In this document: positions 55,024-64,000 of the stretch, piece by piece | Numbering within the stretch: the first letter of the stretch is position 1 | How the letters are laid out: each line of letters starts with the position of its first letter | From: Phialocephala subalpina | Taxonomy: Eukaryota; Ascomycota; Leotiomycetes; Helotiales; Mollisiaceae | Length of the DNA stretch: 64,000 nucleotides | Assembly (NCBI GenBank): GCA_900073065.1 | Contig: FJOG01000003.1 | Span: 1,800,133 to 1,864,132 of the forward strand | Reading direction: 5' to 3' | The notes under the pieces: generated by a model | Databases searched by the model: none | What the model saw: only the letters and a program-made list of their open reading frames with translations | What the model was told of the DNA's origin: nothing | Made by a program: the position numbers and the translations under genes

Positions 55024-56400
55024 CTAAGCTTTCTCCATTTCCGGATCTAGCAAGATACCTCCAACGCCAGAATCAAATCTTGTCCTCATAGGGCTCTTGA
55101 TACCCTGAAGTCTATTGCTCTCGATTTTTCTATACTTCTCCTCATCCCAGAGCCATATCCCATGATGGCTATCTAGTTCTCCTTGCATAGACATCTTTCT
55201 CTTCATTCCTGATGCCAACTTCTCTGCTATCGGATCCTCTTGCATCCGAGTGAAGTATCTCCTGGGGAAGTCTCGTCCTTCGGCTTTCTCTATCTTTCGC
55301 ATTTCTCGTTGCTCGTTTTCGATCTTGCTCTTCTCGTGTCCGACGGCGAAGATATCGCCTCTGAGGATCGCGGATGCGACATGTTGCCATGCACGTCTTG
55401 ATTCGAGAGGATGTTGGTGTTCGATTGGAGCTACGGTTAGGGGCGTCCTTGGTATTGAATCGAGATTGAACGTCTCGACCACCTTGCCACTTGCTACATT
55501 CTTGATGCTGAAGTCCCCACTCCACTGCCCCTCTGCGGTATATAGTGGTTCGGTCTCCTTGTTATCCTGGAACAGCGTAGCAACGAATGAGTTCTTCTTT
55601 CCGCTCAACCAACCCTTACTCGAATAGTCTATCTTCGCAGTGTACCCGCTTGAACTGTGTATATATGTGGTGCCGCTAAGTTCGGGACATAAGGAGCCAG
55701 ACATGATGCCTTCGATATGTATTTTGGGCATGGTAATTAGGTAATCTTCGTCATATTTGTCGAGATGCAGAATCGAGTATCCTTTTCGTTCGATGTGGAC
55801 TGTGGTTGAGAAATATGCTTTGGGTGCAACATGTCCTTGAAGCTGCGGAATAGTGTCAGTGGAAGTTCGAGGCAATGGCAGATCAAACATACCCTGACTC
55901 CATGTTCATTGTTCCAGATATTGCACGCTGTAACCGGTGGATGATGGCTGACTTGCTCAGAAACCAGATTCGTTGTCCCACAATCATCAACCCATTTCCC
56001 CAAGAATAACTCTCCCAAGAACGGATTCAATGGCTTCATGCGTTTCTTCTTCCCATTCTCATCCTTATTGTTATGCTGCTGTCTCAGCGTGCTCAGGAAC
56101 CATTTCAGCACCAACAGCGCTCTCTTTTCGGGTTCATCTTCTTTGCTTGGTGCCACGAAGAGGCATGGATGCTCAGCCCAATACGCGCTGAACTCGATTA
56201 TCGATTGAGGAGAAAGAAGGAAGGGCGGCGCAGTCAAGGATGCGAGGTCGCCTTTAAAGGACGCCAGAGACTGATACCATTAGCCATGTTCTCGACCTGC
56301 GTTGCCCGCGGCGCCAATCGAGTCAGGAACGTACCTTGATGAATGAAAAGAAGGCGCTCTTGTGCTGCGGTGGCAGCTTCTCGCTATCGCATCTAGACAT
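55024..56400 (-). CDS. Oxysterol-binding protein (Osh4/Kes1-like, no PH domain)
   Basis: Lipid-transfer protein exchanging sterol and PI4P between membranes (family role). Exons 56400-56335, 56270-55893 and 55842-55024 give 420 aa, close to yeast Osh4/Kes1. Residues 20-55 contain the lid-proximal segment [16 protein letters not shown]; then [14 protein letters not shown] and the family signature [11 protein letters not shown], which carries the two His that bind PI4P, followed by the long beta-barrel. The C-terminus is acidic-basic and ends in [14 protein letters not shown]. No PH or ankyrin domain is seen, so it resembles the short Kes1-type members. The start codon at 56400 was chosen because exon 1 ([20 protein letters not shown]) joins in frame through a canonical intron. 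Confidence 0.93.
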
Positions 56401-57239
56401 GACTATTGATATGAGGGTATACAAGTGTAACTTCTGCTGAGCGTATACGAGTAGAACTGAAATAAGACTGAGAGGTGGGTACGAAATGAGAAGTGTGAAT
56501 TGAAAAAGGGAAACAACTGAATCTTGCGGTGAAGCACTGGTACTTCTATGTTCAGACGAACCTAATTTCATCTTCGTAACAGCCACGCTGATACGTCCGG
56601 ATGGCTGCTAACCGTCTGGTCTCGTCCACCCTGCAGGTGTATGATGAGGCAGTTTGTGTTTGATCGAGGGGCGACGCTTCGTTCACATGTGAATTCGGTA
56701 CCCCTAGTGGCGCTTTAACTCTTTTGACTGTGTCACGTGTATAGTACGGCGCACTGGCGGACAGCGTGGTGTGCGATTGGTGAACTGTGCTATGTGGGTC
56801 AATTATACGACGTACGGCATTTCTGGAGCTCGCAATGTAACTTTTGATACGCACGAAAACAGCAAATTGTATCCTGGGCTTGGTGTTGTTAGAACCTTTC
56901 GGCGCGTCTGCTGTCCGCGCTGCGCCTCCATCGTGATGGGTAAATCTCACTTTGCCTGAGAAAAGAAGCCGAGAAAACATTTCAAAGCCATTTCAAAGCC
57001 GTTTCAAAGACATCACAGCCATAACGATAGGTGAGATGACGACAAGCCGATAATATCCAGGAATCAACGAATACATTCTATGAGATCTGTTAACGGACAG
57101 TCTTGGGTATCTAATACACAACGAAGCAACGAAAGTCTCGCCAAATCCATCCGGTCCCAAACTCCTACGGTGTACGGCCGTATCCACAATTATCGCCTCG
57201 AGTAACCTCATGACAGCGAGTCCCGGACTTGTGTATCCA
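56401..57239. other. Intergenic, no gene recognised
   Basis: Upstream of the oxysterol-binding gene and 3' of the next minus-strand gene. Only overlapping short frames (largest 56552-56980 minus) with no motif. No repeat or RNA gene seen. Confidence 0.45.
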
Positions 57240-57812
57240 TTATATCATCATCCCATTAATATCTTCGCTTCTCCTCCGCTCACAACTTCTAGTCCTCGAA
57301 ACCTTCAACTCCCTCTCCGCATCCATCAGACGTGTCTGTACCCAGGTTCGCCACTGTCGACTCCCTCTCACCGACTCGCAATTTAGGAGCTCGGTGAGCG
57401 TGCTCTTGATCTGCAAGTTGACGTCCTTCAACTTCATCTCGTCCTCCTCTATCTCTCCGATAATCCTTTCGTCGATGACGGTTGGGAGAGAGGATCTTCG
57501 TGTGGTCATGGCAGGGCGTTGAGGTCGTAGGCCTGCTGGTATGCTGCCTGAGCGGTGATGGTTTCGGACAACTTGTGGCGGTGAGGAAACTGGGAAACCG
57601 TTGTCTGACCCGGGTGAAGATGATAGAGACGACGATACAGAAGAGTGGTGGGTTCGATTTGGTGGTGGGGAGGTCGATGTGGTTGTAGGAACGGTCGATG
57701 AGATATGATCGAGATGCTTCTGGAGGGCATCGTGTTGAGAATGAAGGAGGAGGTATTTCTGCAGAGTAAAGGCCCTCTCTGGAGACTTTTGCGTTGGATT
57801 CATCGGGTTCAT
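57240..57812 (-). CDS. Conserved-looking fungal protein of unknown function
   Basis: ATG frame of 190 aa. It starts MNPMNPTQKSPERAFTLQKY, then has a Ser/Pro/Thr-rich middle. The second half is ordered: VIDERIIGEIEEDEMKLKDV, then LTELLNCESV and WRTWVQTRLMDAERELK, which reads as two long helices, probably a coiled coil. It ends in Arg-rich sequence. I recognise this type as a conserved Pezizomycotina hypothetical but know no function. The reading frame stays open upstream to a TGA near 57890 with protein-like sequence (VFEDHLIVRHDTFT), and a canonical GTAAGT lies near 58020, so an upstream exon is likely and the true N-terminus is unresolved. Confidence 0.6.
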   Translation of the reverse strand: MNPMNPTQKSPERAFTLQKYLLLHSQHDALQKHLDHISSTVPTTTSTSPPPNRTHHSSVSSSLSSSPGSDNGFPVSSPPQVVRNHHRSGSIPAGLRPQRPAMTTRRSSLPTVIDERIIGEIEEDEMKLKDVNLQIKSTLTELLNCESVRGSRQWRTWVQTRLMDAERELKVSRTRSCERRRSEDINGMMI

Positions 57813-59076
57813 TGTGAAGGTGTCGTGCCTGACGATCAGATGATCTTCGAAGACGAGGGTAGGTTTGCTTTCAGCAGTTGATGAGGGTGTTCTTCAATAG
57901 CTCTACGCATAGGACTGCTTGGCCTTTTGAGATGAGAAGAAGGATGGTGACTTGGAAATAGAGTTTCAGAAGGAGGCGGGTCCTTTAAAGGCTGAAGAGA
58001 TATAAATGGAGCCTCATACTTACCGTTCCGTGACGTCGGCGTCAAATTGATACTCTCGGACGTCTCTCCTGCGCAAGGCCTGTCCTCTCGAGCGCTACGA
58101 AGAAACCCTGAATAGGATGCTGTGGCTTGACCTACGTCGCTCCAATATATTGGTTGAATTCCTCCAATAAGAAGTCATCTGGGCTGAGGGAAAGCTGGAT
58201 ATTGTGGAACAGGTTCCAGTTTTATCGCAAGGATCCAGTCTGAAGTGTGGCTTGACCTGTGGCGTCATACTTGTAACGCGCAACCATGAGCTTTTTTCAC
58301 ATCAAGTTTTGACGATGATCAGCTTCTCGTGTACCTGCATCAGCGAATGAAATCCGGTGGTGTGGCACAGTTGCACGTTTCAGGCTTTAAATCAGGTCTC
58401 GTCCCGGGAAGAACCCTCCGGCGAGCCACAACTAATTGGAGATCTCCCTTTGACGTGCCCGCTAAGGCCGCTAGAACAAGGAAGCAACGTGGGGTCGTAT
58501 GAGCATCAGACTCAGTCTTCTTCGATCGATCGATCTGACTTCACGTGGCCTGGATTTGAGTTAAGAGACTGTTTTTTTATTGATCATGTTGCCTTTTTTG
58601 CATTTGGTATTGATCCTCCGGAATTTCATCAATAACCCTCGCCTTCAAGCACGCTATTCAGTCAGCCGAAAATTTGTTCAGCCTAATTTTCGCGGTCTCT
58701 CAAGATTGTCCAGTGGATTGTTACACTCAAAACTTGTTGAGATGAGGCAATTGTCGGAGGTTGGTGTGTGACATTGGTGTACGAAGCAGTGTTGCGGTGA
58801 AGCCGGAGGAGATACGTCGGTATTGGCATGATTGTGATCCACCATTCGAGCTTCATTCGTTGTGGTTTTGAGGTCGATGTAATGCCCACGTGAACCATAT
58901 TCTCCCAGCCAAGATATGATCTCCTTCGGGAAGTGCTCCTATAGGTGCGTGTATATCTTGCTGCCATCCACAAAACTTCCAGAAGTCTTGCTTTTTCTTC
59001 TCCAGTATTTCCAGGGTCAGCCCAGACTCCGAAAGAGCCTTGGACAAGGAGCTTTTATCCAACGGCATCTGAACTT
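57813..59076. other. Mostly non-coding; probable upstream exon of the unknown gene
   Basis: A minus frame at 58045-57836 (MTPTSRNGKYEAPFIS...) and sequence to about 58085 look partly coding, and could be 5' exons of the unknown gene, but the splice pattern could not be settled. Beyond this, 58300-59076 holds only short frames; a 99-codon frame on the minus strand (59152-58853) has no motif. Confidence 0.4.
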
Positions 59077-60794
59077 TTAGGTTGTGGCTATCTCGGTTTC
59101 GTAATCGATATCCAGAGTGTTCATGACTGACGTCGCAAGTATTTCCTCCCAAATGGCATCCAATAACCTCCCGAAGACCCTTCTCAAATCGAAGAATCGA
59201 GTCAAAGGAAGTGCTCCATCATCGAAGGGGAGAATTCCGCCAATATTCGTCGACTGTTTCGAGTAAATGATGAACCAGATTCTGTCCCCAGCCTTGGACG
59301 ACATAGCCCCAACCAGTGCTAGCCAAGTCAGCAAGAATACATTATCTTCCGTCATGTAGATAGAATCCAGTGATTCACGAAGCTGATGCGTCAACACCGA
59401 GGCTCCAGTTGCTGAGTGCGGAAACTCTTGTAGTATAGCCTTCACATATAAAAGTGCTCCCAGTCGGCAAGCCTTGTTGATGGATTGTTCTGCCGAGTCC
59501 GGAATCAATAGTAGAGAATGCTCGATCCAATACAAGTCCTCCGCGAAAGCTGCAGGATCGAGAGAAAGGTCGATAATCGAGCTCGCCATGCGGATTGCTT
59601 GAGTGAAGTATGCCAGTTCAATCATTGCGCTGGCGATATCTGCATGAACCCCGGACTTCAGCAAAATGAGAGACAATCCGGAGCAAGTCTCTGTCAACCA
59701 TCGCTCCGGAACTATTGACCATGTTGGTTCGTTGGGAGATCTTGGAAATTGAAGGAGAGGTGTTGCAGCGTACTCGATTGCGCCAGTAATGTCAGACCTG
59801 TTTTTAATTCAACACTGTTCTTTGTTAACTTCAGCGTATGGAGCGTACCTTCGGAGCTTGGCCAGCATCAAGGGGGACAGCGATGAGATGTCTCCTCGGG
59901 ACAGCATCATGTTCTTGAGTCCTTCCATGTGCATCCTCCAGAGCTGTTCATTGCCTGATACTGCCTATATGATTATGCATCAGTCACTCGCAAGTACACT
60001 CAAGAGAATCGACGAACCTCTCCAAGAGCCAAACACGATATTGCGCCAAGAGTTGCGTCAGCGGTGAGGTGTGTTGAATCATCACCAAGGCGCTGCTGAA
60101 CAACCGCGATGGTCTGACTTCGGTAATATATTGTATCTCTAGACTCTCGCCACCCTTGGGCAAGCGCAAGCCAGACTGCGGCGGCATAAAGTATGGCATG
60201 AAACATTGCAGAATCGGTGGTAGCGAAGTGGAACCACTCTGGCGATTGAAGAGGATTCGACTTCAGGTTCAGACCAGTGATAGGATACATCCTCTTCGAC
60301 ACATGGGTCAAATAGTGGCTTAACAGTGCGTGTGTCTCGTTGCCCATCTCGATCGGATATCCTGACGTTTCCGTAGGATATCCGAACGGCATTGGTACTT
60401 TGAGATCCACAGACCCTCTCGGGCTCTCTTCTGAATCCAAGGTAGAAGAGGTAGATGGAGTCCCCAGTCTGGCTTCCACACCTCCCTGCTCATCCACATC
60501 GGTCTTCTTCTGGCCTCTTATCTTTCTGCCATTGAGCCGAACAAACTCATTCCTCACATGCCGACGGATGAGTTTCCGTGTTTCTAAGTCCTTACGACCA
60601 GGTTTGGAGGAATCCACGAACTGAAAATGCTTCTTAGAATCGCTGTTCGGCCTTGTCGAAGCCTCTTTCACTGGCGATGAGACATGGTCTGGCATCTTTT
60701 TGATAGGTTTCGACACGACTGAAGTTGCCTTTCGGGACTGCCACCCCTTGTGTATCATGACCGTAGGTCCATCGAGTTGAACTATGCAGTCCAT
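59077..60794 (-). CDS. Fungal transcription-factor-like protein without a visible zinc cluster
   Basis: Exons 60794-60018, 59964-59849 and 59797-59077 give 537 aa. Near residue 60 it has FQFVDSSKPGRKDLETRKLI followed by RRHVRNEFVRLNGRKIRGQK, a motif seen in fungal proteins often labelled tachykinin-family. The downstream half (HFATTDSAMFHAILYAAAVW, then LGAISCLALGE and MHMEGLKNMM) is the alpha-helical fungal-specific transcription factor region (DUF3468/Fungal_trans_2-like). There is no CX2CX6C zinc cluster at the start, so DNA binding is not shown. It is probably a regulator that lost or never had the zinc finger. The start (ATG 60794) could alternatively be the later Met (MPDHVSS). Divergent from an alpha/beta hydrolase gene across 388 bases. 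Confidence 0.75.
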
Positions 60795-61182
60795 CCCACC
60801 GAATACTAAGGCTGTGGCCTATTAAATTGTCTTCTGCACTTCGAGGATAGTGCAGCGGAATGAGTTGGGTTGGGTATCATTATCTTGAGGTTGTTTGATG
60901 CCCGCCTGCTTATGTGAGCGAAGTTCCATGTACCTGCATTAGCGCAAGACTATTTCACCTAAGCCGGTTTTGGCACTTGCCCTTTCGGTCAATTTTCTCC
61001 TCAAAGGGTCGTTGACTAGTAAGGGACCTTTGAACTTCAGCATAGAGACTGAGAAACCGAATGACATGAGTACATAATGTAAAGACCTCCGGTTCGTATT
61101 GTAAAGTTAAAGTCGCTCTTCAACCATAATAAAAACACGGTACTTTTTTCCCAAAAATAGCTCTTTGATCAAGCCCAGAAAA
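60795..61182. promoter_or_regulatory. Divergent promoter between regulator-like gene and hydrolase
   Basis: 388 bases between two start codons facing away from each other. No specific site was recognised; a short AT-rich stretch lies at 61066-61140. Shared control of the two genes is possible but only suggested by the layout. Confidence 0.35.
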
Positions 61183-62082
61183 ATGGCAACCCACGAAGAT
61201 GCTATCACTCAATACATCGTTGTTAATGACACGAGACTTGCCTATCGCCGGCTTGGAAAGTGTGATGGAATACCTCTGGTCATGATGATACACTTCCGTG
61301 GAAACATGGACTTTTGGGACCCCGCCTTGATAAATGCTTTGGCCAAATTTCGCCCCGTCATATTGATAGACAACGCTGGCACCGGCAAGAGTGAGGGCGA
61401 AATACCGACGACTTTTCAGGGCTGGGCAGAGCATGTCATTGCCCTCGTGAGAGCTCTCAACATCCGCCAGATTGATCTCCTGGGCTTCTCGATGGGTGGA
61501 GGTGCCGCACAGCTTGTCGCTCTCAATGCTCCAAGCTTGGTGAGAAGACTTATCATTGCCGGATCTCGCACTAGCAAGACTCCGAACACTGTTATCGGAC
61601 CTCGAAAGATCTTTCATGAGCTTGCACACGCTGCCACAGAAGAAGAGTTCAAAGAGGCTCTCGCCATCAGTTTCTTCAACCCCACTGCGCATGGTCGAGC
61701 GGCTGCGAAGACCGTGCTGGAACGAATATATGCCAGAAAGCAGGACCGAGCTCCGCAGCTTCCTCCTGGACTTGCAAAGCGACAAACCGAAGCAATGACC
61801 AAATTCAGTATCTCGAACCCAGAAAATCCCTATGAAAGGATTCACGAACTCGCTATGCCAGTGTTCGTGGCGAATGGGGATAATGATTTGCTCATTCCGA
61901 CCGTGAACAGCTTCGAGCTCGCTCAACTACTTCCAAATGCGCATCTCCACATCTTCCCCAACTCTGGGCATGGTTTCTTGTATCAATATGCTGAGCTGTT
62001 TGCGAAACACGTAAACTTGTTTCTCGACGAGGAAAGTGGTGGAGAGACAGGGGGTAACGAGGTGAAGGCAAGATTGAACTGA
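61183..62082 (+). CDS. Alpha/beta hydrolase
   Basis: Single exon, 299 aa. The ATG at 61183 (MATHEDAI) is taken as start because the frame further upstream has no ATG. The alpha/beta hydrolase features are in order: an oxyanion-loop region HFRGNMDFWDP, DNAGTGKSEG, the nucleophile elbow GFSMGGGAA (Ser near residue 105), the Asp segment NGDNDLLIP near residue 235, and the His segment NSGHGF near 265. These support an esterase/lipase-type fold of the epoxide-hydrolase/haloperoxidase-like group. There is no signal peptide; cytosolic location is likely. Substrate unknown. It stands alone, divergent from the regulator-like gene. Confidence 0.9.
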   Translation: MATHEDAITQYIVVNDTRLAYRRLGKCDGIPLVMMIHFRGNMDFWDPALINALAKFRPVILIDNAGTGKSEGEIPTTFQGWAEHVIALVRALNIRQIDLLGFSMGGGAAQLVALNAPSLVRRLIIAGSRTSKTPNTVIGPRKIFHELAHAATEEEFKEALAISFFNPTAHGRAAAKTVLERIYARKQDRAPQLPPGLAKRQTEAMTKFSISNPENPYERIHELAMPVFVANGDNDLLIPTVNSFELAQLLPNAHLHIFPNSGHGFLYQYAELFAKHVNLFLDEESGGETGGNEVKARLN

Positions 62083-62438
62083 CACGCATCTGTAAGAAAT
62101 CGCAACCTTGAAGGTCACTACCCGTCAAATTTAGTTTTGGCAATCAATGTGCACTGGGAAAAAAGGATGAGGGGGAAACTTGTATGTACCTTAACATAGC
62201 GCTAGCCTAATAAAGTAAGGTGGATTTTGATATGGTCTGGGCTGGCGAGGCTGTGTGCAAGTCGACCACTCAGCGAAAAAAATTGTCACATACCCCTCTA
62301 TCGACATTCTCTATTGTTACTCTCTGGACTTGTCTCTCTCCCCCTCCTTCCCAGCATGCTGCAGATGGCTACAAGAGACTTCGGACGGCTCTTGTCTCTC
62401 CTTGCATCACGTCTCTCAGCCCTCCAACAACACTCAAG

Positions 62439-63408
62439 ATGCCGAATACCATACATGATCCAGACGAATTCTCTTACCTTGAGATATTAGAGCAGCCATC
62501 CTACATATTACCAGTCTCCGTCGAGCAGTCTTCTACAAATGAAGCCTCAAGACCAACCTCACCTCCGAACTTCCACAAATTCTCGAAACTTCCCATGGAG
62601 ATCCAATCGATGATCTGGGAAATCGCTGCACGACCACTTGCACAACGCCGTACTGTCGAGATACACGAAGTAGAGCTGGAAGTCATGTATCGCTATCGCG
62701 ATGCCGACGAAGAATCGTATCACATACATAGCCAGGATATCAAGCATTTTCGTTCGCAGACAGAACGTCCCTCTTTGCTAAATACGCTGCTCGAGGCATG
62801 TCACGAGTCCCGGCACCAAGCTTGGAAATACTTCGATGAGGACATCCACATGGGCAACGAATTCTATTCAGACATAGTGTACTTCAACTTCTCGCGGGAT
62901 TGGGCATACTTGACACGGAATACCTTACTCGATTTGATGCGATTCTGGCATCGTTGCAGCGATCTGCACCCCGAGTTTCCTTTGAAAGATGGTGCAGGGA
63001 AGACATTCAGAAAGCACTTGCGATACCTTGTGTTCGATGCAACTATCCTTTTGGGAGACGATGTTTACATCAACCCCGCAGGGGAAGGAAGTGTGGGGAG
63101 AACGTCAAGTCATGGAAGCTCTGGGCCCCGGTCTCGCATCGTTCAGCTCTCTGGAGGAGATCATTCTTGTTCAGAGCCCGGATTATCGTGGTTATGTCGA
63201 CGGGGGACTTTCGACTATCCGTTTACTCGAACCAGAACAGGACAGCAATGCTGAATTCACGCTCCGAGTTGCGGCAGACTTTCTTCGCTTTACCTTAGAT
63301 TACTATTTCAACGAATTTGAATACCCAAGGCACAAACCTCCCTGTAAGAAACCACGCAAAGCACGGAATCTTCCCATTGTCAGGACTATGGTCCGAACCC
63401 TACAGTAG
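62439..63408 (+). pseudogene. 2EXR-domain protein, frameshifted in a G-run
   Basis: The ATG at 62439 starts MPNTIHDPDEFSYLEILEQP. Residues about 45-180 match the 2EXR domain, a fungal module with a FHKFSKLPMEIQSMIWEIA opening and then LLEACHESRHQAWKYF. After INPAGE near 63084 the frame becomes low-quality and stops at 63252-63254. The other frame, open from 62989, gives a better continuation: VWGERQVMEALGPGLASFSS, EEIILVQSPDYRGYV and FTLDYYFNEFEYP, with the stop at 63406-63408. The two join if a G-run at 63081-63084 has three rather than four G. So the protein would be 322 residues unless an assembly error or real mutation breaks it. 2EXR function is unknown. Confidence 0.7.
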
Positions 63409-64000
63409 CATCCGACAATGAACGATTCATCCCCACCAAAGATAAGACGCGAATATGCAATATGCTTGCCACCCTAGGCAGATCCCATCGATACTCGTTG
63501 TCAACTACACTCCAACAACTAACTATACGGGTGTCACACAGTCACCACCGGATGACATTGGAATTGGCGCTGGCGATACCTATGGGACTCACATCCGAGC
63601 ACACAGTCACGAAATCGCTACCGTCGACTTGTCTACTTCATTTGCAAATAGTATTGTATCCTTATCCAAATGCTAATGTACACCAGTCCCCTTCACGATT
63701 TATGCATTGCAGCGGCCCCTAACAACCACATCTACCCATGTCTCGTGCATTACACCAGCGTCTCTCGACTTTCTGGGCCGGAAATCTGGGGTGGAGATAT
63801 TAGGGTCACAGCACAGGCTAGATATAAAATAGCAAATAACTCTAGATTCTCAAGCACATCCTCTTGCACGATATGAGCGGCTGGTGTGTTGATTTGGTGG
63901 AGAAAGCATTAGGCAAAACTTTGTTCGTGGTATAGCTACACACATCTGATTTACTCACAGCAAGCGCTATGAGTGGCCATCTGGATGGCCGAAGCCTCCC
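63409..64000. other. 3' flank, no gene recognised
   Basis: Three short frames overlap in 63455-63876 without motif; the window ends before another gene can be supported. Confidence 0.4.

Noticed and set aside
1..64000. CRISPR arrays, bacterial operons, origins
   Set aside because: Nothing of the kind is present; gene structure is eukaryotic throughout, and no regularly spaced short repeats were seen.

Overview
The window is from the nuclear genome of a filamentous ascomycete (Pezizomycotina). The evidence is short GT-AG introns (about 45-65 nt) in most genes and families typical of this group: a Dicer-like protein, an Ime2-type kinase, a Stc1-domain protein, DUF7514, 2EXR, a Ypd1-type phosphotransfer protein and an Hmp1/CsbD-like protein. 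A Leotiomycete is my guess, not something the sequence proves. Family names come from motif recognition by eye; no database was searched.

Layout. Positions 1-5.3 kb are a graveyard of three adjacent decayed genes: a DUF7580-like/subtilisin protein (minus), a C2H2-finger protein (plus) and an Hsp70-like ATPase (plus). All keep recognisable motifs and several good splice sites, but carry in-frame stops and frame breaks. Positions 5.3-12 kb are gene-poor. They hold a perfect 2 x 250 bp tandem duplication, microsatellites, a TA-rich repeat relic and another decayed coding relic (8.4-9.3 kb). Positions 12-23 kb are a housekeeping and RNA-silencing block: ypd1-like, a 2H/AKAP7-like phosphoesterase, a dicer-like-2 gene in five exons, and an ime2-like kinase convergent with it. 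After a 5.3 kb gene-free interval come a Stc1-domain gene (28.6-30.1 kb) and a DUF7514 gene (31.7-33.7 kb).

Positions 34-37.4 kb hold small secreted-protein genes on the minus strand. Three are tandem paralogs that share a short last exon coding a near-identical hydrophobic tail. Next are a sugar/inositol-type MFS transporter (39.6-41.8 kb), two low-complexity Ser/Lys-rich proteins, a 338 bp inverted-repeat element touching the second of these, and a DHA2-type MFS efflux pump interrupted by 579 N. From 52 kb to the end lie an Hmp1/CsbD-like stress protein, a frameshifted small cysteine-rich secreted protein, an oxysterol-binding protein, a conserved fungal hypothetical, a fungal transcription-factor-like protein divergent from an alpha/beta hydrolase, and a 2EXR protein with a one-base frameshift.

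The most checkable results are four. The N gap closes in frame with no missing base. The secreted-protein triplet has a modular terminal exon. The left-end pseudogenes carry stops that single C-to-T changes would explain. Two genes are each broken by one extra G in a G-run, which could be sequencing error or real decay.
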